Source of the DNA: Rosellinia necatrix
Taxonomy: Eukaryota; Ascomycota; Sordariomycetes; Xylariales; Xylariaceae
Length of the DNA: 64,000 nucleotides
Reading direction: 5' to 3'
NCBI GenBank assembly: GCA_021209875.1
Contig: JAGYVD010000001.1
Location: 2,666,001 to 2,730,000 of the forward strand
Both the position numbers and the translations under genes were made by a program. Shown in pieces: positions 1 through 13,000 of this stretch; within the stretch, counting starts at the first letter, position 1; every line of letters starts with the position of its first letter. The notes under the pieces were generated by a model that was given only the letters and a program-made list of their open reading frames with translations, searched no databases and had not been told where the DNA came from.

Positions 1-239
1 TTGTTGTTGATTGCGGCAGCACCGAAGAGCCACGATCGGTACATGTGACGAACGAGGTACGGCTCAAAGTTAGCCTCGATGAGGGCGCGAGCCTTCTGGA
101 CAAGCGGCGTGTCAACGGCCTTGATGCCGGCAATGGTGGTGAAAGGCACGGTATGGTTGCCGCCTGTGCACCTCTTGTTTGGCGCGGCGGCCGTGGAGGC
201 CACGAGAGCAAGGACGGATGCGACGCTGGAGAACTTCAT
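1..239 (-). CDS. Secreted HD-domain protein (cyanamide hydratase-like), 5' end only
   Basis: The gene reads leftwards off the window edge; only the first 79 codons are here. The ATG is the complement of 237-239. Residues 1-19 form a clear signal peptide (MKFSSV, then a hydrophobic run ending ASTAAA), so the product should enter the secretory pathway. The following stretch has the order 'TIAGIKAVDTP..QKAR' then 'RHMYRSWLFGAA', which resembles the start of fungal HD-domain metal-dependent hydrolases related to cyanamide hydratase, where 'NHxMRSWLFG' carries the first metal-binding His. Here the His is in RHMYRSWLFG. The HD pair itself lies outside the window, so the enzymatic call is an inference from a short stretch. 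GC content is normal with no sign of decay. A TATA-like site lies about 100 bp upstream of the ATG. Confidence 0.6.
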   Translation of the reverse strand, partial: MKFSSVASVLALVASTAAAPNKRCTGGNHTVPFTTIAGIKAVDTPLVQKARALIEANFEPYLVRHMYRSWLFGAAAINN

Positions 240-338
240 TGTGGGCTACAGATGGGTGCAAGCCAAGGGACCAGATAGGAGATGGCGAGAGAGGGTTCTG
301 GTGTCCTCTCGTCCCTCCATGGCCGAAGGCAGCACCTG

Positions 339-347
339 CTATTTATC
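339..347 (-). promoter_or_regulatory. TATA-like box of the leftmost gene
   Basis: GATAAATAG reads on the minus strand about 100 bp upstream of the ATG at 239. Position and sequence fit a fungal core promoter. There is no other evidence. Confidence 0.35.
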
Positions 348-972
348 TCTCATCTCGGGCGGCGCATCTTCAACTTCTCAGCCAGCGTCATGATACTGCC
401 TCGGGCGTAATGGGGCATGTGCGTAGTGTCGTTCGGGAACAGATGCTAGGAGAAGTCGATAACTAGGATTCCACGTACTGCCGTATAGAGATCGACGATA
501 GAACACAGTAAAGAAAGATGATGCCACTAGTAAAGCACCAAGTAGGTATCCGCTCTAGAAGCCGTAACGAGCGATGTACTATCAGGTTGATGACACATGC
601 TGGGGTAACATGGGGGTCTCATCCGCTCAGGTTGCCTTGTACGGAGATACGTCCTGGCGCCCATGTTACGAATAAGGCAAGTTCCACGGGAATATAATTA
701 GACAAGCAAGGACATCTCCCATGCGATCAAATGGGTAGAACTGTGGATGTTTGCCATGTTCGTGCTGTATCCCCGGCCAATGATTGGAGAGCGACGCTCA
801 ACTCGGTAGGTAATTCCATATCTTGGTTGGAGATGCATTAATGCTATGTCAGCGATAATCTCATAAACTGGAGGCTGAATACCACTTGCCGTAGTGTGTC
901 ACGTCTTGTCCCGCAAGAATAGTAAACGATATACGTATAACTAACTAACTATAACTATACATATATACAAGC

Positions 973-1012
973 GTACATACATCCATACATACATACATAC
1001 ATACATACATAC
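973..1012. repeat. CATA tetranucleotide microsatellite
   Basis: About ten near-perfect copies of CATA, preceded by imperfect ATAC/TATA sequence. Confidence 0.9.
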
Positions 1013-1464
1013 ACACTATACCTAGCTATTAGTAGGTAGGGTACTGACTGCTCTAGGAACATAGTTGAGAAAGCTGTGTTTATCATGAATACGGATATGT
1101 CATACGCGTCTATTCAAGAGTGTATCGTGTAATTACACGGGGCGGCATGGCATGTTGCTGCTGGGATAGATGAACATGCAAAGGGTAGACGGACACATGG
1201 CTTGCCTTGGCCACCAGTGCCAGTACCATCTCGGCGGGATCGCCTTTGAGCTTGATTTTATTGGCAGTGCAGGGATCATTAGCCATCTACGAAGCTTAAT
1301 CATGCTACCCTGTTATACACACAGAGCACATACTACGTAGAGCACATACTACGTAGTGAACGAACTTATGTACCACCAATCTTCGAGGGCGATCGTATAC
1401 TACATAAGTACTTGTAGATATTCCAAATATGAAGGATACGCATGTCCCGTAGATTGAACCCGTC

Positions 1465-1509
1465 ACATCTACCCCCATCTACCCCCATCTACCCCTATCT
1501 ATCCCCATC
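1465..1509. repeat. 11-bp tandem repeat (CATCTACCCCC)
   Basis: Four tandem units of CATCTACCCCC; the last two carry C/T changes. Confidence 0.85.
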
Positions 1510-1875
1510 ACTAAGTATTAAAAAGATTCAGAACATTCTACTGTGCACTACATAGCCCGAGGTACTGCGCACCTTGTCGCCTTAAGGGCACCGTGAGATC
1601 CTGGCGCTATCGAACAGGAGTGACTGTATGTATTCCATTTACCATCCCCACTTTACAGGAGCCTCAGCAAGCCAACGCCATACATAACTGGACGCATAGA
1701 TATACTGTATGTAAGTACTTACAGGTCAAGTTCCAAACCCCATTGCCAGGCATTTAACATTAGGTATACACTAAGCTCGCCTACCGTCACGTCGGGACTG
1801 GTCGACTGACCTTAGCAAAGTTATTGTGTGCATAGTATTGTCTCGTGTTTGTCGTTATTATGGGCTGCTTCGTAC

Positions 1876-1941
1876 GAGTTGCTTCGTGTGAGTTACTTCG
1901 TGTGAGTTGTTTCGTGTGAGTTGTTTCGTGTGAGTTACTTT
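1876..1941. repeat. 14-bp tandem repeat (GAGTTGTTTCGTGT)
   Basis: Four full units plus a partial one. Units differ at the GCTTC/ACTTC/GTTTC position, mostly by transitions. Confidence 0.85.
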
Positions 1942-4399
1942 GTTGCTGTACTTTCCTCTGTTTCCGCCGCGTATTCTCTCGGTTGTGAGCCCTTAATAAC
2001 TACCTGCAGGAGCTAGGTTCCTCACGTACCTGTCTGTACCTAACTTCGTGCCTACGTAGTACATATAATAAAACCATTGAGTTCTCCGTGGGGCTCTCCG
2101 AAGACAGCGTGTCGTGGAATTACCCGCAGATATATACAAGTAGTGTAGTGTATAGCCAACTGTTTGTTCGCGTAGTGTACACTACAGCTTGATAAAGCTT
2201 GATAAAGCTTGTTGATGCTAGACGAGGAGGATATTTGACGATCCCTGTCATGTCTCGGTGCATGCATACTCGTAGAACTAGTGGATAACCAGATACTCTT
2301 ACAATGCCACATATGATGTTGGTAAAATCGAAGAAAAAAAAAGAAAAAAAAAGAAAAAAAAAACCCCTCCCGGAAACGAGAATTGGGGCTGTAATCCAGT
2401 CGAGCATCTACAAATAGTTCTCAAAATAGCGTAACTAGCGATTTTTGAAGGAATACACGGGTGTGGAGTTTCCACGAACTACCCAGACGCTTGCTTCGCC
2501 GGCGTCCGCGCTAGCCGATGCACCGGGTCTTGCCACTGTAGTGTACATCACAACGGTGTGCCTAGGTAGTTACACTTGCATTGCACAGTAACTATCCCAG
2601 CTGCGCCGCTTGAAACGAACGTTGATGATTTCATTTCGCAAGTCTTGCAAATGGGACAATTTCACCGTATACAAAACTAAGAAAACAATTGCTTGTGTAT
2701 AATACTTATCCGCTTTCTTGTTGTCGCACAATGATACGATTCGACTGCAGCGCTCTAGGTATGAGACCTCCTTTCGGACGGCTGCCTTCTCTGTATCGGT
2801 ATTGTAAGTTGGTCTAATTCACATAACCTCACTGCTGCGAGTGAAAGGATGAACGGAGGATCGTCCTGGTCGGAAAGTCGGAAACTCTGTGCCAAAAATG
2901 GATCTCAAATTTGTCTACTTTGGCTAAAACAACGGTAGCTAAGCCTATTCCACAGCTAGTGCCGACCAGCAAACAGGTCTATTGGTTTGACCATTCGTGA
3001 TCTTCACCAACCACACAGCAGCTTAACTAACTTACCTTGTGTTCATCGCAGTCTGCTCAAACACACTTCCAAGCTACCTACTGGGGCGGTGAACTTGTAC
3101 ACGTAGATAATCGGAGATATTGAAGCTTTCCCGTAATGGCCCCCACCACCGTTAGTTTAGGCCACCCCATTAAAAAGGACCAATACACATATGTACACCA
3201 CCCCCGCCGGGTGTACCCCTGCACTCCACGTGTGGTCGCAATATTCATGCCAATAGTTCGCTCGGCATATTCTGCTCCGACCCCGAAGGCGGGAACGACA
3301 AGCCCATATCAATTTTTCCGAACGGCACTCTGTAGCTTTACCTCACCGGCCCATGGTTTCGGCCGGGTGGTCGAATAAATAGTTGATATATTATTTTGAA
3401 TCGTATTTATAGGGTTTCGATGACTTGCGCCACAACGGATGGGAGTGCCGGTGGCATGATTCCATCGCATGCACATACGCATGCACGACTTCCATGTGAC
3501 CTATGGTTAGACCCATGTTCTACACTAGATGGCGGTGAACATCGAGAAAGGCAACGGAGAGACGCCATGGCCAACACATTGGCAACGTCTGACGATTACT
3601 TGTACTCTACACCCGGACCTTCCGGGATCTTTACACCATCGACTTTGGAGCGCATTTAATGCGCCGACGTCGGTGCTCGGGGATCATGTGGCCCAAAAAA
3701 GATTGGCGTTCGGCACTTGTTGCAGATGATCGCCGACCTCGCAAGCCTTATCGGGTCCCGTTCAGCCCCAAGCAGCCCCAATCAGCCCCCTTTCAGCCCA
3801 CGTACTGTTACGAGCAACATCTAAGCCGGTTCACCGATCCTTGGAGGGGCTTGCGCGGTTAGTGAAGCGCCGTGGCACTCATGTTTAAGCCCCCCGTTGC
3901 GAGGCTTTGCGTGATGACCCGTCAATTGTACGCTAGGTCGTTGGTTGTAGATGGCATCTCTGTCAGAAGTGCTATTCTAAGGGCCCTTTGTCGAGTGAAG
4001 GCACCATAGGGTGAAGCCCAGTCATTAGAAGCTAGGTTTGTATAAATTCCTAGGCCCTTAGCCCCTATACACACCAGTATTTCACCAGATATACACTAAA
4101 TGATAGCCAACGACACGCTACGATGATGATGCCTCTGACACTCTTAGAACAATGAGTTGGTTAGCCATGGTTTATGATGGTTCCTAGCTCAGTAGTACCT
4201 GATATCATCTCTTTATCGACGACGCATAACCGTACCGACACTATGATTTAGCAAATATACAGTCTTAAATTTGGTGTCGTTGTCCCGCGTCAAGCCACCC
4301 AGTCGCTCGTTGCCTCCAGTACTCATGCTGCTCCTGCTTGGAGAGTTGGATACCGTTACTACAAAGGTAGGCGATATTAAACGTTTCCTCTGTTGCCGC

Positions 4400-5570
4400 C
4401 TCCTATGTTAGCTCATGGTTGGTGTCGTGGGCCATTAGGGGTCCCAAGTTCGGGCCGAAAGTGCTTGAGTTCTTCCTCGAGTCCTTGACGATGAGTTTTC
4501 GAATGAAATTCTCAAAGCCTATGTTGCCGGTGAGATCTGATCAACGTTACTATCAATATTGTCAGCCTAGTATAAACGTCCAAGAAATTGGATTCTTTAC
4601 AACGTGTATTGTGTCCCTGAGTTTGTGTTGAGAAGGGAGGGTGGAGAGAAATTGTTGCATAAACATATTCCTGACTCTCATATATATATATGGCAAACTG
4701 CGCATCTATCCGATGGACAGCTGGATGCCAGCGGAAAAATTGACATCCCTACGCAGGCTAACTTATGAATTCGGAAGGGAAGTATCGGGCCTGTGTCTGT
4801 CAACTTTGCTCTCCTCATCGAGAAGTATTGTGTGTAATTTCAACCCCCGGGTCTCCTTAGAGGTTCTCGTCAAGTTGTTGATGGACTAAGGAAATAATAA
4901 TGGTCATTTAACAGGGAACCCCTCTATTAATGAAGTGCCCATATGGTGGAAGAGTAATTTTTGTGGCTGGTTTGCTATTGGGACTTATCATGTATTAGTT
5001 GCCAGCATCATGATTGGCCATGTATGGCTTTCGATTCTTCCTACCTATGATTCAACTCATATTTCGGTAACGTCTTTTTATTTGTTCACATCGTTAAAAT
5101 ACGTCATATATTCATATTCAATCCTCTTTGGGGGATTTAGTACCGAAGAATCGCTCGATCTATTTTCTCACTAGTTCGATAGGAACTATGAGACGAGTTT
5201 GCATGGAGAAGAGCTGCAATTCTGGCATCGCTGGAATACAGCGAAATTGATCATGGCTGACGTATTCAAAATTGTTGAGTTGATCATGACAATAGCTATC
5301 GTAGTGGAATTGTATGCTCTCTTCCCACACCAATCATTTCCCTCTAATACAGCACTGAGCGCTATCTAGAGCTTATCTCGCTGGGTGGCAGGTCATTTAA
5401 CCACGTTACGTGGGCGCTAGTGTTCTTATACTTGGAGTTGCTCTAGGTGAAGCGTTCTACTGGATCTATTATATCGCCCGACCGGAACCGTATACTGAAC
5501 CGCAAGCTAAACTGGGGAGGGAGGCAATCCTTTTGAGCCTCTAGACTTGATTCTATGAACTAGCTAGTTA
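4400..5570 (+). other. Possible relic of a membrane-protein gene
   Basis: Several open stretches in different plus frames (4419-4631, 4641-4889, 4935-5174, about 5420-5540) encode hydrophobic or ordinary-looking peptides, such as one around 4935-5060 with a long apolar run. No single frame or plausible intron set joins them, and I recognise no family. This may be a decayed gene or chance. Confidence 0.2.
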
Positions 5571-8570
5571 TTTCCGTATCCTATCGGCTGGAAACACCAT
5601 GATGCATGAATTATACGCGGCTATAAGTTGGAGGTTCTGCTCTAAATGTTAAAATCCTTTCAGACGTGAGTCATCAGCTGACCAATGGCGCATTGCTTAG
5701 TTGCTCAAGGTTGCCATAGGACCATGGTCGACGTGTAAGAACCGTCAGATGCTGACGTGATTTGAGGTAGGTCTATCCAGAAGGCGATGGGTCTTCCAAC
5801 GACTTGGAGGCACGTGTGCTCGTGCGTGGTTGCGGCTGCATGTGATCAATGGTGGTTTTGGTTGGCATTATGCCGTGGGTGTTAATGGATTCAGTTTATT
5901 TCCTTGGCGTCGCCTGATGCCCGAATGGTACGAACGCCGCTTTTCGATAGGCCTACATTTCTTCCGGACGACGGCGCACACTGGGTCCGTTTGCACCTCC
6001 GGACGCGTCGATTGACGTAAGATATATACGTATTGGTAGTCCAGGTGAAACGATGTGATAGCAAGGATGAGCTTACTTCATGCGAATTGGCCGTGATTGT
6101 ACAATGGGTGTCTATATCTGGATGCCGTATTGGCGGCTGGGGAAGACCGAATGCCGAGGGAACCGATTGTGATCAGATAACGAGACCGTATCCGTGACCT
6201 ACACCTGTGACGCATTTCCGTATTCTTTTCCTTAAGAGTGATGACGTTATGGGGAGGAATGACGCTGGTGAGCCACCGCCTCACGTGTCTAGACTTGGAT
6301 GGATCCGTGAGATCAATCAAATGTACCGGTCTTTTTCCTCATTGGTCACCCGTCTAGTTGGGTCTGACCGTTGATGATTCCACCTTTGCTGGTATTAGTC
6401 GCCGCATTTCGCGAGGACCTCTCCTAGGAATCCACGACATCCGAAGGTAACCACAAGACTTCTGCGCAACCTAAAGCTTATGACCTAGCTAAATTGTAGA
6501 GTGACAGCGATGGCCTGGAAGGAAGAAAAGCGACGAAAAAAGGAAGAAAAAGAAAAGAAAGAGCTTACACAGCAGCTGTGGCGACCCGAAAGAAGTTCAT
6601 TAGCGGATCGGCGGGTGCGGTACAACAGTGTATGCAGCGCTCTACCCTTCAACCAAAGTTGGCCCGTACCAACCTGGCTGCTGGTCCAATAGGTATGCTA
6701 GGTGACTATTGTCTAGTGAATTGGCACCAAACATATATATACATATATATACATATATGTATATATATATAGGCACCTAGGTTCGGGAGATGAATTAGCC
6801 GGTTTCGCAGCGCATATGAATGTAACCCTGTGAGATGCCAACAGCAGCATTGTTGAACACTGGCGATTAACTACGCCGTCAATTTCGCTTCCTTCATGAA
6901 TGAAGTAGGGGTGTTGGCGAAGCATGGATGCTGCTTTGGGGTGGAAACGCGACGAAAGCCTGTCGGACTTGGTTGGGAAACTTACATGCCCAATTGTTAT
7001 GCACGATCTCGATCAACGGTTGAGCGATGGACAAAACAATTATTAGCGGAATCGGTAGGCAACTGTGATTTAAAGATCAGATGAATAAGAGCTCAATGAG
7101 GGTAGTAGTGTAGTGCTTTTTCGGCAATAGTTTATGAATGGTGACGATCTGACCTACCCCTGAAAATTCAACGGTCTTAAAAAGGTTCTCGACTCTTTGA
7201 TATTTATAGATTGGCCGGGGGTGTGGTCTTGGACCAGACGGGGAAGGTCCAACATTCCGTAGCGCGGTGACTAGGAAGAAAATGGGCCGCCGACGAACCG
7301 GGTATGTACCTGATCCATGAAAAAAAGGACCAAAAAAGAAAAGTAGCGCTAGTTACTTGGACGGCACACAAGACACCGCCACATTCATCAATAACTCTCA
7401 CAAGGTAAGACGGGGGACTAATCCAGATACCTTTTGCCCTTGCATGCCCAAGATTTCGCTGCCATTGACGTGTGGTATGTCGCTGGCCTACACTTGGCGC
7501 TCAACTCGCACGGCAGCGGCGATAGTGGTGATGCCTTGTAGGAAAGTCACATGGCGCAAGTGATGTAGGAGGGAGGCCACGCATTGATTGAGCTGACCGT
7601 GATGGCAAAGATCTCGGACCTCAGTTGGCGTGTGCTTTCCCGACAACGACCCCTGACTCGTAGGTGCCTAGCGTCGTCGTCCATACCTCTGGGTACATAC
7701 CTACCCTGTATGAGTGAGTTGTTGTGGATCTTTAGATATGGGTGTGACAAGCCCGTTGCCGCTGCCGCTGACCGCCTTGGTGTTTGTCGTAACACGATCT
7801 TCTTAGTGTAGCTCAGTCGATCCCGGCGGCGGGCGAGTATGTCCTGCTCCCACCTCCCTACATACCTCCGATTCCCATCCCACTGCCTTCCATTCTGACC
7901 CGGCGACCTCGCCATCAACTGCCGCCTTTGCTGCCCTGGTTTATGTTGGTCGCGGACTCGAAATACAGCTGACGAAGCCGTGCGCCGGTCACAATACCGG
8001 AACTTGCCTAGCTGTTGAAGATTCGAGCAGGGCTACGCTTGATAGCGTGATATCGCCTTAGTCAGTCCCGGGACTTGGAAAAGCTGGTTAGTTGGCTACC
8101 CCGTCTCTGGTTGCTTCTCACTGCCCCATTTCTCTCTCACTGCCTTCTCGAGCGAGGGGTGGCCGGGGCAGCAGGTTTGATTGTTGGTCCCTTGCTGCTT
8201 GCATGAACGGCGCCTAGATAGGGCTGAACAAGGCGCACAAGCTGTTAGGCGCACGAGCTGCTAAGGCCTTGACTTTCATTCTGAAACAGATGCATAACCG
8301 AAGACTATTTGAGATGACTACCAGCTAACAAGATCGTCGTCTTAGCTCGGCCAATTACCAGCACAGCCCCATTGTTGCCTGGTTCGTGCGGAGTTCGCGA
8401 CAGGTCAAGGATTTGACATAAGAACTAAGCGCGTCTATATTAGAGCGGAAAGCACCACACCTTGGACTTCGCCTTGGATCTCACGCTCGTGTGGTGACTA
8501 TGTATGAAGTGATCGAGTAAGTGAAGAAGATTCTCCTGTTCAATCATCCTCAGTAGATCGTGTCGGCCGG
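5570..8570. other. Intergenic DNA without a supported gene
   Basis: Only short open frames without domains are present. Contents include an A/G-rich tract at about 6525-6565 and the AT microsatellite at 6728-6772. Nothing functional can be assigned. Confidence 0.5.
6728..6772. repeat. AT-rich microsatellite (ATAT/ACAT)
   Basis: An alternating TATATA/CATATA run that is nearly self-complementary, so it could form a cruciform. Confidence 0.85.
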
Positions 8571-8726
8571 CCCTTTTGTCCTCCACTATCTCGCGTGGAG
8601 CAGGCGATTATTTGAGCGGCGGTACAGATAAGGAGGGGCGTGCCTCAGCATTGGATATAGCCGAAGCGGTGGCAGCAGCAGCGGGAGCAGCAGCAGCGGC
8701 GGCGACAATAACGAAAACAACAAGAA

Positions 8727-8775
8727 GCGACGAGGACGGCGGTGACGAGGACGGCGGTGACGAGGACGGCAGCGA
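8727..8775. repeat. 15-bp GC-rich tandem repeat (GACGAGGACGGCGGT)
   Basis: Three units, the last diverged. An open frame across it (8576-8800) is low complexity (Ala run, then Asp-Glu-Gly repeats) and is not a convincing gene. Confidence 0.8.
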
Positions 8776-8954
8776 CGATGGGCACGACAGACAGAGGTAG
8801 ATTGATGTTTGGGAGTGGCTTAGGAACGGGTACCTGGAGGGAAAGGCTCACGTGTTCCGGCTGGTCAAAGCTGCCGGGCCGATAGCACATCCGGTGTTAG
8901 GTGCTACCTGGTGGGCCAACGTCCTGCTAGCCTCATGGCTGTTTCCATCGCTGC

Positions 8955-9042
8955 TGCTGCTTCTGCCTCTGCTGCTCCTGCTGCTCCTGCTGCTCCTGCT
9001 GCTCCTGTTGTCCCTGTTGCTCTTGTTGCTCCTGTTGCCTTG
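8955..9042. repeat. 9-bp tandem repeat (GCTGCTCCT)
   Basis: About eight units of GCTGCTCCT and variants (GTTGCTCCT, GTTGTCCCT). The reading is Ala-Ala-Pro in one frame and poly-Leu in another, as expected of a simple repeat rather than a gene. Confidence 0.85.
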
Positions 9043-10077
9043 ACTATTGGATGCAGCGCTTTCCTATCTTGCATGCCTAGGCCCTTTACTCCAGGGACAG
9101 CTTCCCGTGTTATTTCCTGGTACTTCCTACTTACTTTAGGGTAGTGTAGCCGCCTACCTACGTAGGGTGTCCGTCTACCTCTGCAACCCTTACCTTGAGT
9201 ACTGAGCCCTCACCCTGCTCGTGTGCTTGCCTATTTTCTCAAGTGTAATAACTAGGTGCTTCACATGGGAGGGGCAATATGTTCCCTTTATTATTCTGCC
9301 GTCTTGTCCGCTGCCTTAAATGCTCACCTCCTTGTACGCCACCTGCTATCCATACTGTGCTGCTCTGCTGGCTTAGAAATCTGCATCCCTTGCACCGGAG
9401 CTGCTCCCCTCCTTACCTTTATATCCCCCTCTGCCATCTGAGGCTTTCAATGTCGTCTACCTTATCGTCCAAGTTTTAAGGTTTTCACGGCCTTGCTTGT
9501 ACACATGCCGACTCTGCTCGCTCTTCCCTCCCCCTCCCCCTCCACCCCCTCCTCTGTGTCTCACATCTTTGTCCGTTGGACTCATACCGAGACCAACTGC
9601 ACCTTGCTGCCTTGTACAAGTATGGTGGCTTCCGCTTGTCCCTCACCCCTCTCATCCCTTGCGTCCTTCTCGCCCCTAGCGTTGCCCTACACATTCATGT
9701 CTGGTCTCCAGGCTGAGGTGTTAGTTCTTTATTTCTCTGCCGTCATTCGCGGGAAGTTGTATGTTGATGCTAGCTGGCCCACCAAGGTTCTCTCGCATTC
9801 TGCACTTGTTCCATCACATTCTCTTTGCTGTTTGCTTCAAAGCTACTCAATCACGTGCGGCTCTCCCCTCTCGGCTTTCGATCCCGACTTTGCGACTTTA
9901 CGGGCCGTTTCCTTCCTGTTCGGCGTTCAGAATCAACCACGACAATAGCTGACCTGGCCTCTAGGCAATACTCATCACCTACACAGCCCTCCCTCGACTA
10001 TAATTCAGCAAAACGGGTGCCATAGACCTATTGTTCCTGTCCTGCCGGTCTAGCACCCGCCCTAGACTACCGGGGCC
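9043..10077. other. Upstream region of the HMT1-like gene
   Basis: A CT-rich region with long pyrimidine stretches (for example 9520-9560 and 9640-9680), common in fungal promoters and 5' leaders. Open frames across it are Ser/Pro/Leu-rich reflections of this composition. It is the likely promoter and 5' UTR of the transporter starting at 10078; no specific binding site is claimed. Confidence 0.45.
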
Positions 10078-13000
10078 ATGAACAGCACTCTTCAACATGC
10101 GCAGGCAATACTGCATTACGTTTACCCCCTTGTGGTGTTTGCCTACTTCGCCGGCTCGTCGTCCGTTGTTCTCTGTGCTCTAACAAAGCCCTCCGCGAAA
10201 CTGCCGCCGGCCCGGTTCAAAGTTATCTGGTGTTCTCTGCTCCTTTTTATAGCCCTATACGGAGCACAGTTCGTGCTGAAGCTCGTTGAGATACTCGCCT
10301 GGTCGCGCTGGCCTGCCCAATCTACCACTATCGGGTTGCTTTCCTGCATCTTAATCTTTGGGGTGCAACAAAACAGCTTTGGTGATGTTGCTGGGATTGT
10401 GTGGTACCCATATTATGGCTCATGGCTGTTGGCATCGGCATTCGAGCCAACCATTGCTGTAATGCAATTTCTGATTGCCCAAGAAGTCTCTGCGATCCAT
10501 CTAGATGCCCCTCCTGACACCGAATTGCCTGTGTTTATCCGTTTAGATGCCTCTCTATCCATTGTCCGCTTCGCCATTATTCTCGGTGTAGTCCTCATAT
10601 ACTTCTCGTCTCACAACCACATTGATATCGACGGTTCCGATGAAGAACGGTCTCTGCTGATGCCCAAGCCCAACCAAGGATCAAACAACGGCAATGGCTC
10701 GGCTGACAGTGGCTACGGTACCAGCTCGGAGGCCACTAATACCGAGACAACCAACACAGAAACAGCAACTTCTCCTGCGGATCCGGAATCTCCATGGGAA
10801 CGCCAACAGCGTCTCCACCGCGAAAAAATGGAGAAGCGCCTCAAGAGCGAAGGCAGCTGGATTGCTTATGTCAAGGGCTTTATGGTCTTCTTTCCCTACA
10901 TATGGCCAGTAGGAAACCGTCGCTTGCAAATTCACGTTGTTCTCGTAGGTCTATGCCTATTAGCTGGTAATGGGCTAAATTTCTTGATACCTCGCCAGTA
11001 CGGGGCCGTGCTGGATTCACTAGGTGGTGCATCAAAACAAAGCCCCTGGGTGCAGGTGATGATATTCGCAATTCTTCGGCTCCTCTCTTCCGAAGCTGGC
11101 CTCCCATTGATAAGGCATCTACTATGGATGCCAGTCGAATACTATTCTCACGAGGCTCTTAGCGTGGCAGCGTATTCGCATGTTATGAACCTGTCTTCGG
11201 AATTCCACGACAGCCAGAGCTCGTCCGATATCCAAGTAGCCATTTCGAATGGTTATCACATTACCAATCTACTGGAGTCGATCTGCTTCCAGGCAATACC
11301 AATGATTATTGACTTACTCGTGGCTTTTACATATCTATCCGTCAAATTCGGACCGTATGAAGGTTTCATCACCGTAGCGACAGGTTTAGCATTTATCCAG
11401 TCTGCTGCCCAGCTCATCTCAAAATACAAGGAGAAAAGGAAAAAAGTTGTTAGCACGTAAGTGATTCAAGGCATTTGATCTCTTGTCAAATCTAATATTG
11501 CGACAGGTATTTTGAAGAGCATTACACTCGCCAGGCTGGTATCCAAGGCTGGTATACTGTCAGCGCCTTCAATCAAGTTCCATACGAGGAAGGCCGGTAT
11601 AATAAAGCTGTCAAGTCCCAGGTGTCGGCGTACAAGTCCATTTACCTGGGATATCTCGTTGGGCAAGCGTTTCAGTACCTAATTCTCACCGCAGGTTTGC
11701 TCGCTGGTGCATTCCTGGCCGTATATCAGATCACCCAGAAAAAGGCCACCCCTGGTGATTTTGTCATGCTATTGACGTACTGGGCCCAACTCACATCTCC
11801 TCTCCAATTCTTTTCTACTATGGGGCGGACGATCAGTCAGAGTCTAGTCCAGGTCGAGCGTCTCTTGGAGGTGATGTTAACAAAACCTACGGTTATCGAT
11901 AAACCCGATGCTCGGCCCCTGAAACTAAAGGGTGGGAAAGTCGAATTCCGCAACGTCAGCTTTAGTTACGACAAGAAGAAGGACATCTTGAAGGGCGTAA
12001 AGCTGTGTGCACCACCTGGTACGACTGTTGCCTTCGTGGGCGCGACAGGTGCTGGAAAATCCACCATTTTCAAGGTTCTTGATCGATTTTATGATGTGAC
12101 TGGCGGTTCGATCTTGATAGACGGTCAAGACATCCGGGATGTCACATTATCCAGGTAAGATAATATAAAGCGAGTATTCTTATCATTTCACCTTCATAAT
12201 TTGGATGTGCATTGAGTTGATGTTCCCTACTGACAACTATCGTGTAGCTTACGGCGTTGTATTGGAATTGTACCTCAATCCCCTATTCTTTTCGATGACA
12301 CTGTCATGAACAATGTTAAGTATGCTCGATTGGATGCTACTACCGAAGAGGTATATAGTGCCTGTAAAGCTGCTGCGATCCATGATCATATCATGGGTTT
12401 CACGGAAGGGTACAACACCCGGGTTGGAGAGCGTGGCGTGTGAGTTTATAACTATACCCGAATATTAATCTTTGCTAACTGTTTATAGCAAGCTGTCGGG
12501 CGGAGAGCTGCAACGAGTTGCTATTGCCCGGGCTATTCTCAAAAATCCTGAAATCGTTCTTCTAGATGAAGCGACAAGTGCCGTTGATACAGACACTGAA
12601 CAAAAAATCCAGGAAGGCTTGCGTGCTTTATGTGAAAATCGTACAACGTTCATCGTGGCGTAAGTTATTGGAATATTGAAATCGCTAGCATTGAGAAAGT
12701 CTAACGTATTGCAGCCATCGCCTTTCGACAGTGATGAATGCCGACATAATCTTTGTTGTAGCTAATGGCCAGGTTGCAGAACAAGGCGACCACGAAGAAC
12801 TTATCGCCAAGGGCGGTAAATATGCAGAACTCTGGTCTAAACAAATTTTCCTCAAGCCGAAAGAGCGAAAGGACGATACGGATGTCACTGAAACATCCTC
12901 CCAAGAACCGGATGAACCAGAGCTTGAGCAGGAGATTGGGCCACTTGACGAGGAAACAAGCGAGACGAGCCTTTCTGACGGGTCAAGATCGCCCTCTACG

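Larger units (their letters stand above)
348..4400. other. Gene-poor intergenic DNA with simple repeats
   Basis: I see no convincing gene here on either strand. Open frames are short, have no recognisable domain and lack splice-linked partners. The stretch holds several simple repeats, listed separately, and A-rich runs at 2332-2362. Base composition is mixed, unlike the AT-only island at 18.7-31.6 kb. It could contain old, fully decayed repeats. Confidence 0.6.

Noticed and set aside
7547..7918. 123-codon minus-strand frame
   Set aside because: No recognisable motif, no splice partners, and overlapping frames of similar length on the other strand.
9493..9948. 151-codon frame upstream of the transporter
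   Set aside because: Pyrimidine-rich DNA gives Ser/Pro/Leu in any frame. There is no domain and it sits where a promoter or 5' UTR is expected.
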